The notes: generated by a model not told the origin, from the letters alone. Shown: positions 29,272-39,224, counted from the stretch's first letter. The stretch is 64,000 bases of DNA from Acinetobacter courvalinii (GCF_014635545.1 NZ_BMDA01000001.1:1566739-1630738), one strand, 5' to 3'. Numbers and translations: made by a program.

Positions 29272-29300
29272 ATAAAAAAGCGGGAAATTCCCGCTTTTCT
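29272..29300 (-). terminator. Rho-independent terminator after purF
   Basis: A stem AGCGGGAA / TTCCCGCT-type with a short loop and A and T runs on either side lies 15 bases past the purF stop. Confidence 0.85.
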
Positions 29301-29314
29301 ATGGACCAAAAGGT

Positions 29315-30853
29315 TTACATTTCTTTGATACCGGTTAAATCTACCGAAGCGGCATCAATATTCACATCGATATAGCTATCCAGTTTATTTTTGGCAGAAT
29401 CGCTACGTTTTTGCTCAAGGTTATCAAGGTAAGCCTTGTCAATGCCACCTGCGACATAAATACCATCAAATACAGAACAGTCAAATTCAGTCAGATCTGG
29501 CACTTTACTGGTACGCACGGCATTTTTCAAATCTTCCAGATCCTGGAAAACCAGACGGTCTGCACCAATATTTTCACGGATTTCTTCCACGGTACGTCCT
29601 GATGCAATCAGTTCAGCCTTGGCTGGCATATCAATACCATAGACGTTTGGATATTTCACCATTGGCGCGGCTGAAGCAAAGAATACTTTCTTCGCACCCG
29701 AATCACGTGCCATCTGGATAATTTCATTACAGGTGGTGCCACGTACAATCGAGTCATCGACCAGTAATACATTCTTGTCTTTAAACTCAAGTTCGACCGG
29801 ATTCAGTTTTTGACGAACCGATTTTTTACGCTGTTGCTGACCTGGCATAATAAAGGTACGTCCGATATAACGGTTTTTCATAAACCCTTCACGGAATTTC
29901 ACCCCTAAAATATTCGCCAACTCTAAAGCGGAAGTACGGCTGGTATCCGGAATTGGAATCACCACATCAATATCGTGCTGCTCGCCCCATTCTTTCAAAA
30001 TCTTGTACGCCAGCTTCTCACCCATTTTCAAGCGGGCTTTATACACGGAAATCCCGTCGATCGTGGCATCTGGACGTGCAAAATACACGTATTCGAAAAT
30101 ACATGGACGGTATTCTGGGTTTGCAGCACATTGCTTGCTAAACAACTGACCATTCTCATCAATGAAAATCGCTTCACCTGGTGCAATATCACGCTCAACT
30201 TTAAAACCGAGTGCGGTAATCGCAACTGACTCAGAAGCGATAATATATTCAGTGCCTTGCTCAGTTTCGCGAGAACCATACACCAGCGGACGGATACCAT
30301 TCGGGTCACGGAAGCCGACCAGACCGTGACCTGTGATCATGGCAACCACGCCATAAGCACCTTTACAACGCTCATGTACGCGAGAAACGGTGTGGAAAAT
30401 ATCATCCGGAGTTGGATTTAAAGTGCGAAGCTTTTGCAGTTCATGCGCAAATACGTTGAGCAGGACTTCGGAATCGGAATCCGTATTCATATGACGTAAA
30501 TCTGTTTTAAACAGGTCATCATGAATTTCTGCGGCATTGGTCAGGTTACCATTGTGTGCAAGGGTAATCCCGTACGGAGAGTTTACATAAAACGGCTGTG
30601 CTTCAGCACTGCTGGATGAACCTGCGGTTGGGTAACGCACATGTCCAATCCCGTAGTTTCCAAGCAATGCACGCATGTGACGGGTATGAAATACATCGCG
30701 TACCATACCGTTATCTTTGCGGAGAAATAAACGCCCTTGGTGGCAGGTTACGATCCCTGCGGCATCCTGTCCTCGATGTTGCAGCATCGTTAAGGCATCA
30801 AATAACATTTGGTTCACTGGTGATTTACCGGCTATCCCAACAACTCCACACAT
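29315..30853 (-). CDS. purF: Amidophosphoribosyltransferase
   Basis: PurF makes 5-phosphoribosylamine from PRPP and glutamine, the first committed step of purine synthesis. The 512-residue protein starts MCGVVGIAG, so Cys2 is the class II glutaminase nucleophile after Met removal, and has the glutaminase motifs [11 protein letters not shown] and [10 protein letters not shown]. The PRPP-binding loop is [13 protein letters not shown]. The gene lies 24 bases after cvpA on the same strand, an order conserved with E. coli, and has a terminator. Confidence 0.98.
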   Translation of the reverse strand: MCGVVGIAGKSPVNQMLFDALTMLQHRGQDAAGIVTCHQGRLFLRKDNGMVRDVFHTRHMRALLGNYGIGHVRYPTAGSSSSAEAQPFYVNSPYGITLAHNGNLTNAAEIHDDLFKTDLRHMNTDSDSEVLLNVFAHELQKLRTLNPTPDDIFHTVSRVHERCKGAYGVVAMITGHGLVGFRDPNGIRPLVYGSRETEQGTEYIIASESVAITALGFKVERDIAPGEAIFIDENGQLFSKQCAANPEYRPCIFEYVYFARPDATIDGISVYKARLKMGEKLAYKILKEWGEQHDIDVVIPIPDTSRTSALELANILGVKFREGFMKNRYIGRTFIMPGQQQRKKSVRQKLNPVELEFKDKNVLLVDDSIVRGTTCNEIIQMARDSGAKKVFFASAAPMVKYPNVYGIDMPAKAELIASGRTVEEIRENIGADRLVFQDLEDLKNAVRTSKVPDLTEFDCSVFDGIYVAGGIDKAYLDNLEQKRSDSAKNKLDSYIDVNIDAASVDLTGIKEM

Positions 30854-30877
30854 AGCAACCTCGCGACAAGCTAGCGA

Positions 30878-31471
30878 TTAATAAAAAGGATTTTTCGTCG
30901 AATGATCAGAACGCTCAGTGACTGATGCACGTTCTGATTCGTCCATTTCTGGTGAAGGGCGATGTAATAGCGCACCTTCGGATGTCATTTGATGTAAGGC
31001 TTGATTTGCCGCATCTTTGGACATTTCAGTTGCCAAAGGTGCGTAAGGTAATAAAATTTGTACGAATTTAGACTGTTTCCAGTGCGGTGAACTTTCAACC
31101 CATGGTCCAAGACCTTGCATGGTGATCAGCACAATCAAAAGGCCTTTGAGCGAACCAAAAGCCCCCCCTGCTAAACGATTTAATGGGCCCAGTTTTAAAC
31201 TTTTCAAGAGCCCGTTGAGCAATGCCGAAACAATCCAGGTACACACCACGATGATCAATACGATAAAAGCAAAAGCTGCAATTTTTTGCACAACCGGGTC
31301 TTGGCTCAGACTGCTCATCGCAGGGGCCAATAACACAGCATATTTTGCTCCAATGATCAATGCAAATATCCATCCGATCAAGTTGGCAAAGGCTTTAATA
31401 AATCCTTGGCGCAAACCGTTCAGCCCTCCAATGAGCAAGATGACCAGAATAATGATATCAAGCGTGTTCAT
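30878..31471 (-). CDS. cvpA: CvpA family inner-membrane protein
   Basis: A 197-residue membrane protein with four hydrophobic helices (start MNTLDIIILVILLIGGLNG; others near residues 27-50, 63-86 and 103-120) and a hydrophilic C-terminal tail with basic and acidic residues. CvpA was named for colicin V production and is linked to envelope stress tolerance; its biochemical role is not settled. It stands between pyrD (one-base gap) and purF (24-base gap), a cvpA-purF order conserved in gammaproteobacteria, so the three are probably one transcript. Confidence 0.92.
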   Translation of the reverse strand: MNTLDIIILVILLIGGLNGLRQGFIKAFANLIGWIFALIIGAKYAVLLAPAMSSLSQDPVVQKIAAFAFIVLIIVVCTWIVSALLNGLLKSLKLGPLNRLAGGAFGSLKGLLIVLITMQGLGPWVESSPHWKQSKFVQILLPYAPLATEMSKDAANQALHQMTSEGALLHRPSPEMDESERASVTERSDHSTKNPFY

Positions 31472-31472
31472 T

Positions 31473-32480
31473 TCACAATGTCATCGCATTAACACAATCT
31501 TTAATCAGGGTTGGACCGGTATAAATCAGTCCGCTATAGACCTGAACGAGGCTCGCTCCTGCCTGTTGTTTCGCAACCGCATGTTCGCCTGCCAGAATAC
31601 CGCCGACACCAATCAAAGGAATCTGACCCGCAAGTACTTTCGCAAACTGACCTAAACATTCGGTACTTTTCTCAAATACAGGCGCACCAGACAAGCCACC
31701 CGCTTCATTACCGTTTTCCAGGTTTTCGACACCTTCACGGCCTAGTGTGGTATTGGTCACGATGAGACCATCGATCTTGAATTGCAATAATTGTGCTGCA
31801 ATAAAATCAATATCTTCTGCAGTGAGATCAGGTGCAACTTTAAGCACCAGAGGAACATAATGATTATATTGTTTTGCCAGCTCTAGTTGTCGATCTTTTA
31901 ATGTTTGTAACAACTCTGTCAGTGCGTCACCGCTTTGTAAGCTACGTAAGTTTTTGGTATTTGGCGATGAGATATTCACCGTAACATAAGAAGCATAATT
32001 ATAAACTTTTTCGAGACAGATCAGATAATCAGAAACCGCATCTTCAACTGGCGTATCGGCATTTTTACCAATGTTAATACCTAGCACACCTTTAAATTTT
32101 GCTGCCTTGACATTCTCAATCAGTTTATCCACGCCGTCATTATTAAAACCCATACGGTTAATAATGGCTTTTGCCTGAGGAATACGGAATAAACGCGGTT
32201 GAGGATTACCTGCTTGTGGACGTGGGGTAATGGTTCCAATTTCGATAAAACCGAAGCCTAAAGCTGCTAAAGCATCAATATGCGCACCATTTTTATCCAA
32301 ACCAGCGGCAAGACCTACAGGATTCGGGAATTCAATGCCCATACATGTCACAGGTTTTGCTGCTACTTTCTGATGCATGAAGCCAATTTTATGGGCTTTA
32401 TCCAGCATTGAAAGTGTAAGTTCATGTGCACGCTCTGGCGCTAAAGTAAACAACAAAGGGCGAGCCAATGAATATAACAT
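31473..32480 (-). CDS. pyrD: Dihydroorotate dehydrogenase (quinone), class 2
   Basis: PyrD oxidises dihydroorotate to orotate with FMN and passes electrons to membrane quinone in pyrimidine synthesis. The 335-residue protein is like E. coli PyrD (336): an N-terminal amphipathic helical region ([20 protein letters not shown]), [16 protein letters not shown], the catalytic-serine loop [11 protein letters not shown] and the FMN phosphate site. ATG 32480 starts the conserved [10 protein letters not shown]; the frame runs from an ATT further upstream. The leader contains a TATAAT box and two hairpins (see the regulatory entry). cvpA and purF follow on the same strand. Confidence 0.97.
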   Translation of the reverse strand: MLYSLARPLLFTLAPERAHELTLSMLDKAHKIGFMHQKVAAKPVTCMGIEFPNPVGLAAGLDKNGAHIDALAALGFGFIEIGTITPRPQAGNPQPRLFRIPQAKAIINRMGFNNDGVDKLIENVKAAKFKGVLGINIGKNADTPVEDAVSDYLICLEKVYNYASYVTVNISSPNTKNLRSLQSGDALTELLQTLKDRQLELAKQYNHYVPLVLKVAPDLTAEDIDFIAAQLLQFKIDGLIVTNTTLGREGVENLENGNEAGGLSGAPVFEKSTECLGQFAKVLAGQIPLIGVGGILAGEHAVAKQQAGASLVQVYSGLIYTGPTLIKDCVNAMTL

Positions 32481-32492
32481 ACCAATCACAGT

Positions 32493-32548
32493 CTACTGTT
32501 TTTTCAAGTAGGCATATTATAGGCATAGGCGTATCAAAACGCCATGCC
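32493..32548 (-). promoter_or_regulatory. pyrD promoter and leader with two inverted repeats
   Basis: On the minus strand a TATAAT box (32521-32516) lies about 36 bases before the pyrD ATG. Directly upstream is an inverted repeat GGCAT-GGCGT / ACGCC-ATGCC with one bulged base (32522-32548), which could be an operator. Within the predicted leader CTACT and AGTAG (32511-32493) can pair. There is no good -35 at 17 bp, so the box is a candidate only. In E. coli a leader hairpin near the ribosome site controls pyrC and pyrD; here that is an analogy. Confidence 0.4.
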
Positions 32549-32911
32549 TGACATAGGGTTATTTTTTAAGGTCTGGTGACATTTCAGCCATATATTGCCT
32601 GACTTCTACAAAACCATTCAAACGAGACCTCAAATGTAGATAAGGAGACCGCGTTGGCAAACTTTATAAGCCAGTTTGCTGATTTTTTGCTTTAGTCCCA
32701 AAGACCTATTTATATTCAGGTAAAGACACGCCGGACTGCTCTAGACAGGCAGCTATGCAGTATTATTCCTCATACAACCGACCTTCCCTGACTTTGTTTA
32801 CGGTTTATGATTGAGTTCCCGTGTCGCCCGCTCAGAAAGATCAAGTATTACAAAAAGGCTACGCATTCAGGCTGAGCCCTCATACTGTGTAAAAAATCCA
32901 AGACCCTGATC
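32549..32911. other. Intergenic region between gspM and pyrD, mostly empty
   Basis: No long open frame and no recognisable RNA gene. The only notable element on the plus strand is an AAGGAG site (32642-32647) six bases before a TTG that opens a 13-codon frame (32654-32695). There may be a small RNA here, but I cannot show one. Confidence 0.5.
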
Positions 32912-33391
32912 TTATTGCACTGTTGCAGTCAATTTAATCTGATTGTTATTTGACACCATATCCATTTTTTGAATGCTAATGCCCATTTGTGACAACTGCA
33001 TTAAAAAGTTAGCTAAAACGGCATAGTTCTGATGTTCTGCCACCAGTTGAATCTGTTCCCCATTTTGCTGGGAGGAGACAGCCAAGCCCTGCTGCTGCGC
33101 AGTACGCTGAATCTTGTCCGCAGCGGACAGTGCAAGATCATTGGCAGGCTTCATGGTGGCAGCATTGCTCTGCATCCAGACGGTCAGATCCTTGAGTTCA
33201 TTTAAACGTTTTTGCTGTTGATCGGCCAAAGCGTGCATTTTCCACAAGGAAAAACCAATCACAGTCACGATCACAAAGATGGTCGTAAAAATAACCATCA
33301 CGCGCTCACGTACAGATAAACCTTGCAGATAGTCATTAAGCGCTTCAATTTTCTGGTCGAAGCTGTTTTGTAAACGTGTTAGTGCTTTCAT
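32912..33391 (-). CDS. gspM: Type II secretion system protein GspM
   Basis: GspM is an inner-membrane part of the type II secretion platform that pairs with GspL. The 159-residue protein has a short cytoplasmic N-terminus, one transmembrane helix (about residues 29-50, VMVIFTTIFVIVTVIGFSLW), a coiled-coil segment and a small periplasmic ferredoxin-like domain (LSQMGISIQKMDMVSNN). Its ATG overlaps the gspL TAA by one base. The other gsp genes are not in this window. Confidence 0.9.
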   Translation of the reverse strand: MKALTRLQNSFDQKIEALNDYLQGLSVRERVMVIFTTIFVIVTVIGFSLWKMHALADQQQKRLNELKDLTVWMQSNAATMKPANDLALSAADKIQRTAQQQGLAVSSQQNGEQIQLVAEHQNYAVLANFLMQLSQMGISIQKMDMVSNNNQIKLTATVQ

Positions 33392-34530
33392 TATTTTACT
33401 TTTACCACCCCGATTGCGCCGACACTGTCCGCCTGCACATTACCTAACTCAGCCTGAAAACCTTGTTGATTTAATTGCTGGGTCAGCCCTTGCAGATCTT
33501 CTGCCGATTTTGCCTTGAGCGACATGGCCAGTGTTGAAGCCTCATAGCTGACTTGCTGGGCCACAATCTGTTTTTGCATCAGGATAGGCCCGACACGACT
33601 CAACAGTGAAAGTGCCTGGGTATCGCCCAGCTGACTCATTCGTAACTGGCTTTCAAACTGGCTTTTGATATTTTGTTCAGTAACCCTGATATTTTCGCCG
33701 AACCAGTGTTTATATTGGTCAATGGCTTGAGCAGCGGTCTGATCCGCGACTTTTTTCAGTTTCGACCAGCGCAAGGCATCATAGCCGAGTTGTACCACGA
33801 TCACAGCCAACAGCACTGCCGCGGCAGCTTTCCAGTAACCCGACCATTGGGTTTCGGCATGTTTTGACTTCGGCAAAACATTAAATGGATGCTGTTTTGC
33901 TTTTAACAGGGGCTGAAATTGATAACTGAATTCCGTGCGCTGGTCTTTGCTGGATGCCGTTGCCAGACTGTCCATCTGGGCAGCATTTAAATTGGCAAAC
34001 TTAAACTGCGTTTCAGCTGGCTGGAACTCAAGAAATAAACCCAGATCATCCACCGAGTTCCCCAACCATGCATTTTCCCTGACCAGTAATTGATCATAGA
34101 GATTGACCAGCACCACTTCATGCTGTGCGGGTTCAGGCAAAATCAAAAAGTCAGGCAAGAAGGCACTGATCTGGACAGGTAACAGACTAAGTGCATGTTG
34201 CCAGGTTTCAATAGTTGACTGTGCTACCCCCAGAATACTGACCTGATCCTGTTGAAAATGATGGACCACTTTCATCTGGTCAATCGGCAAGCTTACAAAC
34301 TCTTCCAGAAGATATTTAATCCCTTCTTGACCCAGTTGCTTGTAATGTACCTTGGTCATCGCCTGTTGCAACATCTGCGCATGACGGCTTGGAAAATAAA
34401 CCACGGTCTCTTTTCCGCTATGCGCCTGCAAGTCTTGAATCAGTTGCTCAAGACTGTCTGCCTGCAACCAGTTTTCCCCAGCCGACCAATACCATGTTCC
34501 ATTGGTTTCGGGCATCCATAAATACAGCAT
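33391..34530 (-). CDS. gspL: Type II secretion system protein GspL
   Basis: GspL links the cytoplasmic ATPase GspE to the inner-membrane platform of type II secretion. The 379-residue protein has the actin-like cytoplasmic domain typical of GspL N-termini (MLYLWMPETNGTWYWS; residues 1-225), one transmembrane helix (about 231-249, AAAVLLAVIVVQLGYDAL) and a periplasmic ferredoxin-like domain at the C-terminus (VSYEASTLAMSLKAKSAEDL). It is the first gene of a gspL-gspM pair. Splitting of gsp genes into several loci is typical for Acinetobacter. Confidence 0.92.
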   Translation of the reverse strand: MLYLWMPETNGTWYWSAGENWLQADSLEQLIQDLQAHSGKETVVYFPSRHAQMLQQAMTKVHYKQLGQEGIKYLLEEFVSLPIDQMKVVHHFQQDQVSILGVAQSTIETWQHALSLLPVQISAFLPDFLILPEPAQHEVVLVNLYDQLLVRENAWLGNSVDDLGLFLEFQPAETQFKFANLNAAQMDSLATASSKDQRTEFSYQFQPLLKAKQHPFNVLPKSKHAETQWSGYWKAAAAVLLAVIVVQLGYDALRWSKLKKVADQTAAQAIDQYKHWFGENIRVTEQNIKSQFESQLRMSQLGDTQALSLLSRVGPILMQKQIVAQQVSYEASTLAMSLKAKSAEDLQGLTQQLNQQGFQAELGNVQADSVGAIGVVKVK

Positions 34531-34570
34531 CGGTGTTCAGTACCCTTATCCTAACGCGGATATATAAAAA

Positions 34571-35026
34571 TTATAATGTTGGCGTAAAACGGTTGTTTTG
34601 TGTCGATAGTCCATTCGCGATCACAGCTTGATCATAAATACGGGCTTCTGCCAATGCAAATGGATTAAAGTTTTCATGGGTCAACTGTTCAGCAATATGC
34701 GCCACCACATTCATATGACAGACCACTGCAATTGACTCATAGGGTAATTTTGACAACCATTCAATCGCATCTTTGGCATCATCATCCGGTTTGATTTTAT
34801 CGCAAATCAATACGGGAATACCGTGAAAATGTGCCTTGATATGGGCCAAAGTTTCCTGAGCACGCAACAAAGGGCTCACCACAAAGATGTCTGGCTGAAT
34901 CACATCTTTTAAAAACTGCCCGGTTTGCTCAGCCTGCTGATGACCACGCTGGGTTAAGGGGCGTTGCATATCGTTTCCATTGATGGCTGGAGACGCTTCA
35001 CCGTGACGAACTAAAGTTAACTGCAT
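34571..35026 (-). CDS. sixA: Phosphohistidine phosphatase SixA
   Basis: A 151-residue histidine phosphatase. The catalytic RHG motif is at the N-terminus (LVRHGEAS, His8), followed by the SPLLRAQETL arginine region and the second His (VVCHMN). SixA removes phosphate from histidine in phosphotransfer proteins such as ArcB and NPr. The Acinetobacter substrate is unknown. It lies between gpsA and gspL on the same strand with gaps of 75 and 40 bases. Confidence 0.9.
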   Translation of the reverse strand: MQLTLVRHGEASPAINGNDMQRPLTQRGHQQAEQTGQFLKDVIQPDIFVVSPLLRAQETLAHIKAHFHGIPVLICDKIKPDDDAKDAIEWLSKLPYESIAVVCHMNVVAHIAEQLTHENFNPFALAEARIYDQAVIANGLSTQNNRFTPTL

Positions 35027-35101
35027 AAAACGACCTTATTTTTTATAGCGGTATCATAACGCGAATAGATGACAGTTTTTTGATACATCTCATGATTTTG
35101 C

Positions 35102-36175
35102 TTAGACTTCATGATGAGGTAAAACAAACTCTACATCACTACGATGACCATTTTTCATTAACGACAATGCAATATTCATGGGCGGTGCACCTTCAAAAAT
35201 TACTTCATATAGCGCATTGGTAATCGGCATATACACATCCAGTTCTTGTGCTTTGGTACGCACCTGAACAATGGTATTAATCCCTTCAGCGGTCTGCCCC
35301 AATTCTTTGCTTGCCTGATCCAGTGTTTTACCTGAACCCAGCGCAAAGCCAATCTGATAATTACGGCTTAACGGGCTATTACAGGTTGCGAATAAATCAC
35401 CCACGCCCGACAAGCCCAGGAATGTTAAAGGATTGGCACCCTGCTTGACCGCAAAACGGCTCATCTCAGCCAAAGCACGGGTCAGGATCATACTCTTGGT
35501 ATTTTCACCAATCTTGTAGGCATCACCCATCCCCATCGCCACGGCATAGATATTTTTCAATGCACCACCCAATTCCACACCATGCACATCATCGCTACCA
35601 AACACACGGAATAAAGCACTGTGTAAGGCATGCTGAACGGCATAGCGAACCAGTTCAGAATCACTAGCAATCACCGTGCCTGATGGCATCCCGGCCATAA
35701 TTTCTTTGGCAAGGTTGGGCCCCGATAACACACCGTAGGGTACTTCCGGCAATTCTGTGCGAATAATATCGCTCATGAAACTGAAGGTTTTGGCCTCAAT
35801 CCCTTTGGTCAATGAAACTACAGCCTGAGAGGTAATAAACGGTGCAATCTGCTTTAACACATCACGAAATGAATGACTCGGAATCGCCACCAGAATAATG
35901 TCACGGTCACGTACTGCAAGCTCCAGATCGGCGACTGCACGCAATCCGGCTTCCAGAGTAAAATCAGGTAAATAGCGTTTATTGACGTGAGTCTGGTTAA
36001 TTTCTTCTGCGACGGCAGCATCACGAATCCAGATCATGGTATCGCAGCCATTACGCACAGCCAGGTTAGCCATGGCTGTACCAAAACTACCACCACCCAA
36101 TACTGTAATTCTTAATGCTGTTTTTTGATCTACAGCCACCGGCTCAACTAAATCGCTAAATTTTAACTCTGTCAT
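35102..36175 (-). CDS. gpsA: Glycerol-3-phosphate dehydrogenase [NAD(P)+]
   Basis: GpsA reduces dihydroxyacetone phosphate to sn-glycerol-3-phosphate for phospholipid synthesis. The 357-residue protein has the Rossmann motif VLGGGSFGTAMA, the SLTKGIE and GVLSGPNLAKEI blocks, a conserved catalytic lysine in the LGGALKNIYAVAMGM block, and ITNALYEVIFEGAPP near the end. It is slightly longer than E. coli GpsA (339) by an N-terminal extension of about 20 residues before the Rossmann strand. It is the upstream neighbour of sixA on the same strand. Confidence 0.97.
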   Translation of the reverse strand: MTELKFSDLVEPVAVDQKTALRITVLGGGSFGTAMANLAVRNGCDTMIWIRDAAVAEEINQTHVNKRYLPDFTLEAGLRAVADLELAVRDRDIILVAIPSHSFRDVLKQIAPFITSQAVVSLTKGIEAKTFSFMSDIIRTELPEVPYGVLSGPNLAKEIMAGMPSGTVIASDSELVRYAVQHALHSALFRVFGSDDVHGVELGGALKNIYAVAMGMGDAYKIGENTKSMILTRALAEMSRFAVKQGANPLTFLGLSGVGDLFATCNSPLSRNYQIGFALGSGKTLDQASKELGQTAEGINTIVQVRTKAQELDVYMPITNALYEVIFEGAPPMNIALSLMKNGHRSDVEFVLPHHEV

Positions 36176-36223
36176 TTTTTATCCTGAAACCTGTTTTCTT
36201 TCTTTCATCATTGCAAACCGAGC

Positions 36224-36802
36224 TTAGTTTGCTTGCCACACCTTGACAAAATCCTGACTGTTTATTTCTGCACGTGGTGCAATCGCCTTTGCCGCAGTGC
36301 CAATATAAATAATTCCTGAAATTAAATCTTGCTCTTTTAAACCCAACTGCTGTTTTAACCAGTTTGACTCAACGACGGCACCTGAACGCCACATGCTGGC
36401 AAACCCTTGGGCCTGTAAAGATAACAAGAAGTTCTGAATCGCTGCGCCCGTACTCAGGATCTGTTCAAAGTGCGGTACTTTGGGATGATCCTGAAGGGTC
36501 GTTAAAGCAAGAACCAGCAACGGCGCACGGAATGGGTGCTGTTTGACCCGATCGAGCTGGGCAGGATCTGTTTCTCCAATATCTGCCAAGGCCTTAGCCA
36601 GATGCTCACCAAAAGCAGCGCGCTGCTCAGCAGTAACGATGACAAAACGGGTCGGTTTTAAACGATGATGATCTGGGGCAGTCAGCGCAGCTTGCACTGC
36701 TTTTTCAAGTTGTTCTGTATTCGGTGCAGGCTCAATGAGTTGCCCAATAGATTGACGTTGATGAATATTTTGATGAATTGTCTCTATATTTGAGTCCGTC
36801 AT
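36224..36802 (-). CDS. Nitroreductase family protein (YdjA-like)
   Basis: A 192-residue FMN-dependent reductase that resembles E. coli YdjA, a small member of the family: an N-terminal RQSIGQLIEPAP segment, APDHHRLKPTRFVIV, the PFRAPLLVLAL core and QGFASMWRSGAVVES. It is likely a homodimer using NAD(P)H to reduce nitro or quinone-type compounds; the physiological substrate is unknown. The frame is open from a TTG at 36823, but ATG 36802 gives the start expected for the family. It lies upstream of gpsA. Confidence 0.9.
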   Translation of the reverse strand: MTDSNIETIHQNIHQRQSIGQLIEPAPNTEQLEKAVQAALTAPDHHRLKPTRFVIVTAEQRAAFGEHLAKALADIGETDPAQLDRVKQHPFRAPLLVLALTTLQDHPKVPHFEQILSTGAAIQNFLLSLQAQGFASMWRSGAVVESNWLKQQLGLKEQDLISGIIYIGTAAKAIAPRAEINSQDFVKVWQAN

Positions 36803-37057
36803 TGAAATGAATCTAACTAACACAAGGATGGCGCTAGATTAGCATAATCTGAATCAATTCCACTATGCCTAATTCCTGCTTGTAAGGATGGGTTATATTG
36901 CTTTTTTGTCAATAAATGGAAAACCTCATGATTACTAAGCTCATCATTCATTTGACAAAATTAACAGAGTCTCTGCACAAACTGTACATAACCTGCCAAA
37001 GCACCCATAAATTATATGTTCAAATAATATGATTATGTAATCACTTGAGAACAAGCA

Positions 37058-37441
37058 ATGAAAAAAACCTTCATCATGAGTTTACTTGGCGGCCTGGCAT
37101 TGGGTCTAACGGCATGTGCATCTACACCGACCAATACCTTGGCCATTCAAAAAGAAAATAATCAGTTTGAAGTGACGGGCATTGGTAAAACCAACCTGAT
37201 CGCCAAAAATAATGCGATTAGTGCTGCTCAAAAAACCTGTAACCGCAATACCTCACCTGTTGTTGTAGATGAAAAAACCGCCTATCAAGGCGTACTCAAA
37301 GGTGTGGTGGATGAGCAAACCGGCAAGATGGTTGAAGCCGCCGCAGGTGTGATTGGCACCATTACAGGTAAAAATGCCTCTTTAGCCAAAGATGATGATT
37401 ACCAGACCACCCTCACCTTCTATTGCAAGGCCAACGCCTAA
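37058..37441 (+). CDS. Small lipoprotein, unknown function
   Basis: A 127-residue lipoprotein. Signal peptide MKKTFIMSLLGGLALGLTAC gives a lipidated Cys at position 20. The mature part contains one conserved-looking block (NAISAAQKTCNRNTSPVVVD) with a Cys, and a second Cys in YCKANA near the end that could form a disulfide; the region is predicted as a small alpha/beta domain. No family recognised. It stands alone with a 255-bp upstream gap and a terminator. Confidence 0.8.
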   Translation: MKKTFIMSLLGGLALGLTACASTPTNTLAIQKENNQFEVTGIGKTNLIAKNNAISAAQKTCNRNTSPVVVDEKTAYQGVLKGVVDEQTGKMVEAAAGVIGTITGKNASLAKDDDYQTTLTFYCKANA

Positions 37442-37446
37442 ATACA

Positions 37447-37475
37447 AAAAAGCCGATGTTTCTACATCGGCTTTT
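37447..37475. terminator. Bidirectional terminator between two small lipoprotein genes
   Basis: A perfect stem GCCGATGT / ACATCGGC with a four-base loop is flanked by A6 and T4 runs, between convergent genes. Confidence 0.85.
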
Positions 37476-37489
37476 ATTTTATGTATGGC

Positions 37490-37744
37490 TTAGTGAGCTT
37501 GGCTCGCAGCAACTTCTGAAGCCGCCCCATGCTCTGCAACATCGCTATTATGTTCATCTAGATTGGGCTTATCAATGGCATCAATTGCAGCTTGTTGTTC
37601 TGGAGTGGTCTGTGTCGATTGAGTAGATACAGCAGAAGCTGCCTGATCCTGCTGTTCAGCATTCTTCGATTCATCTTTCTTTGCACATGCAGTCAGCATG
37701 ATTGGAGCAATGATTAGCGCGGCAAGAGTCAATTTAAATTTCAT
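37490..37744 (-). CDS. Small Gln/Ala-rich lipoprotein, unknown function
   Basis: An 84-residue lipoprotein: signal peptide ending MLTAC (Cys near residue 20) followed by a low-complexity hydrophilic tail rich in Glu, Gln, Ala and Ser (KKDESKNAEQQDQAASAVS). No fold or motif is visible. ATG 37744 follows a GTG by one codon and has GGAAAG upstream. Such short lipoproteins are common in Acinetobacter envelopes, but no role is known. Convergent with the other small lipoprotein gene. Confidence 0.7.
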   Translation of the reverse strand: MKFKLTLAALIIAPIMLTACAKKDESKNAEQQDQAASAVSTQSTQTTPEQQAAIDAIDKPNLDEHNSDVAEHGAASEVAASQAH

Positions 37745-37832
37745 CACGGCTTTCCACAGTAACTTGATTAACTTGTGACAAGCATATTTCAGATATATGA
37801 CACTTTAATGACGACCCTGTTATACAAAAGTA

Positions 37833-37863
37833 AAAAGAGCCGATTTAAATCGACTCTTTTTTT
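37833..37863 (-). terminator. Rho-independent terminator after pgk
   Basis: AAAGAGTCGATTT pairs with AAATCGGCTCTTT with one mismatch, followed on the minus strand by A/T-rich sequence. It lies about 34 bases past the pgk stop. Confidence 0.65.
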
Positions 37864-37896
37864 ATTTCTTTATTTAATCAAAGCGCTACGTCTTGA

Positions 37897-39084
37897 TTAA
37901 GCACGTTCAAGTAGAACCGCAACCGCCGGTAAAGTCTTGCCTTCTACAAACTCAAGGAAAGCACCGCCACCGGTTGAGATATAACCGATTTGGTCAGCAA
38001 CTTCATATTTATCAATCGCAGCCAATGTGTCACCACCACCTGCAATCGAGAAGCCAGCAGATTCAGCAATCGCCAAAGAAAGTGCTTTGGTCCCTTCACC
38101 GAATTGATCCACTTCAAATACGCCCACTGGGCCATTCCAAAGAATGGTTTTTGAAGATTTCAGGATTTCTGCAAATGCTTTAGCCGTTTCAGGACCAACA
38201 TCCAGAATCATATCGGTGTCAGTCACATCTGCAACATTTTTCACAACAGCTTGCGCGCTTGCCAATGAACCCAGGAAGTCCTCAAAGTTGATCTGGCTAG
38301 CATCTGCAACCACAACATCCGTTGGCAATGGCACACTGACTTTTGCAGCAATTTGTTTTGCCGTTTCAACCAGATCAGCTTCGTAAAGTGATTTACCCAC
38401 GTTATAACCTGCTGCTGCCAAGAAGGTATTGGCAATACCGCCACCAACGATCAATTGATCGCAGATGGTAGACAATGAGTTTAATACATCAAGCTTGGTT
38501 GATACTTTAGAACCGGCAACAATCGCCACCATTGGTTTTTCTGGGGTTTGCATGGCACGACCAAGCGCATCTAACTCAGCAGCCAGTAAGGGACCTGCCG
38601 CTGCGATTGGTGCGAAACGTGCTGCACCTTCAGTTGATGCTTCTGCACGGTGCGCTGTACCAAATGCATCCATTACGAATACATCACAAAGCGCTGCATA
38701 TTTTTTTGCCAGTTCTTCGTTATTCTTCTTTTCACCGTGGTTGAAACGCACGTTTTCAAGTAATACCACCTGACCTGCTGCAACGTCCACACCATCTAGA
38801 TAGTCTGTGAATAATTTAACGTCTTGACCCAAAGCTTTACTTAAATAAGCAGCAACTGGCGCAAGTGATTGTTCTGGTTTTGGCTCACCTTCTACAGGAC
38901 GACCCAAATGAGAAAATACCATCACTGCCGCGCCTTTCTCTAAAGCAGCTTTAATAGTCGGCAATGCCGCACGTAAACGTGCATCACTGGTAATTTCCCC
39001 ATTTTTTACAGGAACGTTTAAGTCTTCACGAATAAGGACACGTTTACCTGCTAAATCAAGATCAGTCATGCGCTGAAAATTCAT
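37897..39084 (-). CDS. pgk: Phosphoglycerate kinase
   Basis: Pgk makes ATP from 1,3-bisphosphoglycerate in glycolysis. The 395-residue protein has the N-terminal [17 protein letters not shown] motif, the substrate region [11 protein letters not shown] and the nucleotide part [19 protein letters not shown] and [15 protein letters not shown] 39084 is preceded by an AGAG site; the open frame to 39117 adds a non-conserved stretch. The usual fbaA neighbour is not downstream on this strand. It is a single gene with a terminator. Confidence 0.98.
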   Translation of the reverse strand: MNFQRMTDLDLAGKRVLIREDLNVPVKNGEITSDARLRAALPTIKAALEKGAAVMVFSHLGRPVEGEPKPEQSLAPVAAYLSKALGQDVKLFTDYLDGVDVAAGQVVLLENVRFNHGEKKNNEELAKKYAALCDVFVMDAFGTAHRAEASTEGAARFAPIAAAGPLLAAELDALGRAMQTPEKPMVAIVAGSKVSTKLDVLNSLSTICDQLIVGGGIANTFLAAAGYNVGKSLYEADLVETAKQIAAKVSVPLPTDVVVADASQINFEDFLGSLASAQAVVKNVADVTDTDMILDVGPETAKAFAEILKSSKTILWNGPVGVFEVDQFGEGTKALSLAIAESAGFSIAGGGDTLAAIDKYEVADQIGYISTGGGAFLEFVEGKTLPAVAVLLERA

Positions 39085-39224
39085 GGATGGCTCTCTAGTT
39101 GATTTTAAAAACGGCACAATTTTAAATGATTCTCTGAAATAAAGGTGAGTTTTTTTGCAGAAAAGCTGCCGAAGCCGTCACTTTTGATTATGATAATCAG
39201 CGTCACTCGATCTTTATTATTATT

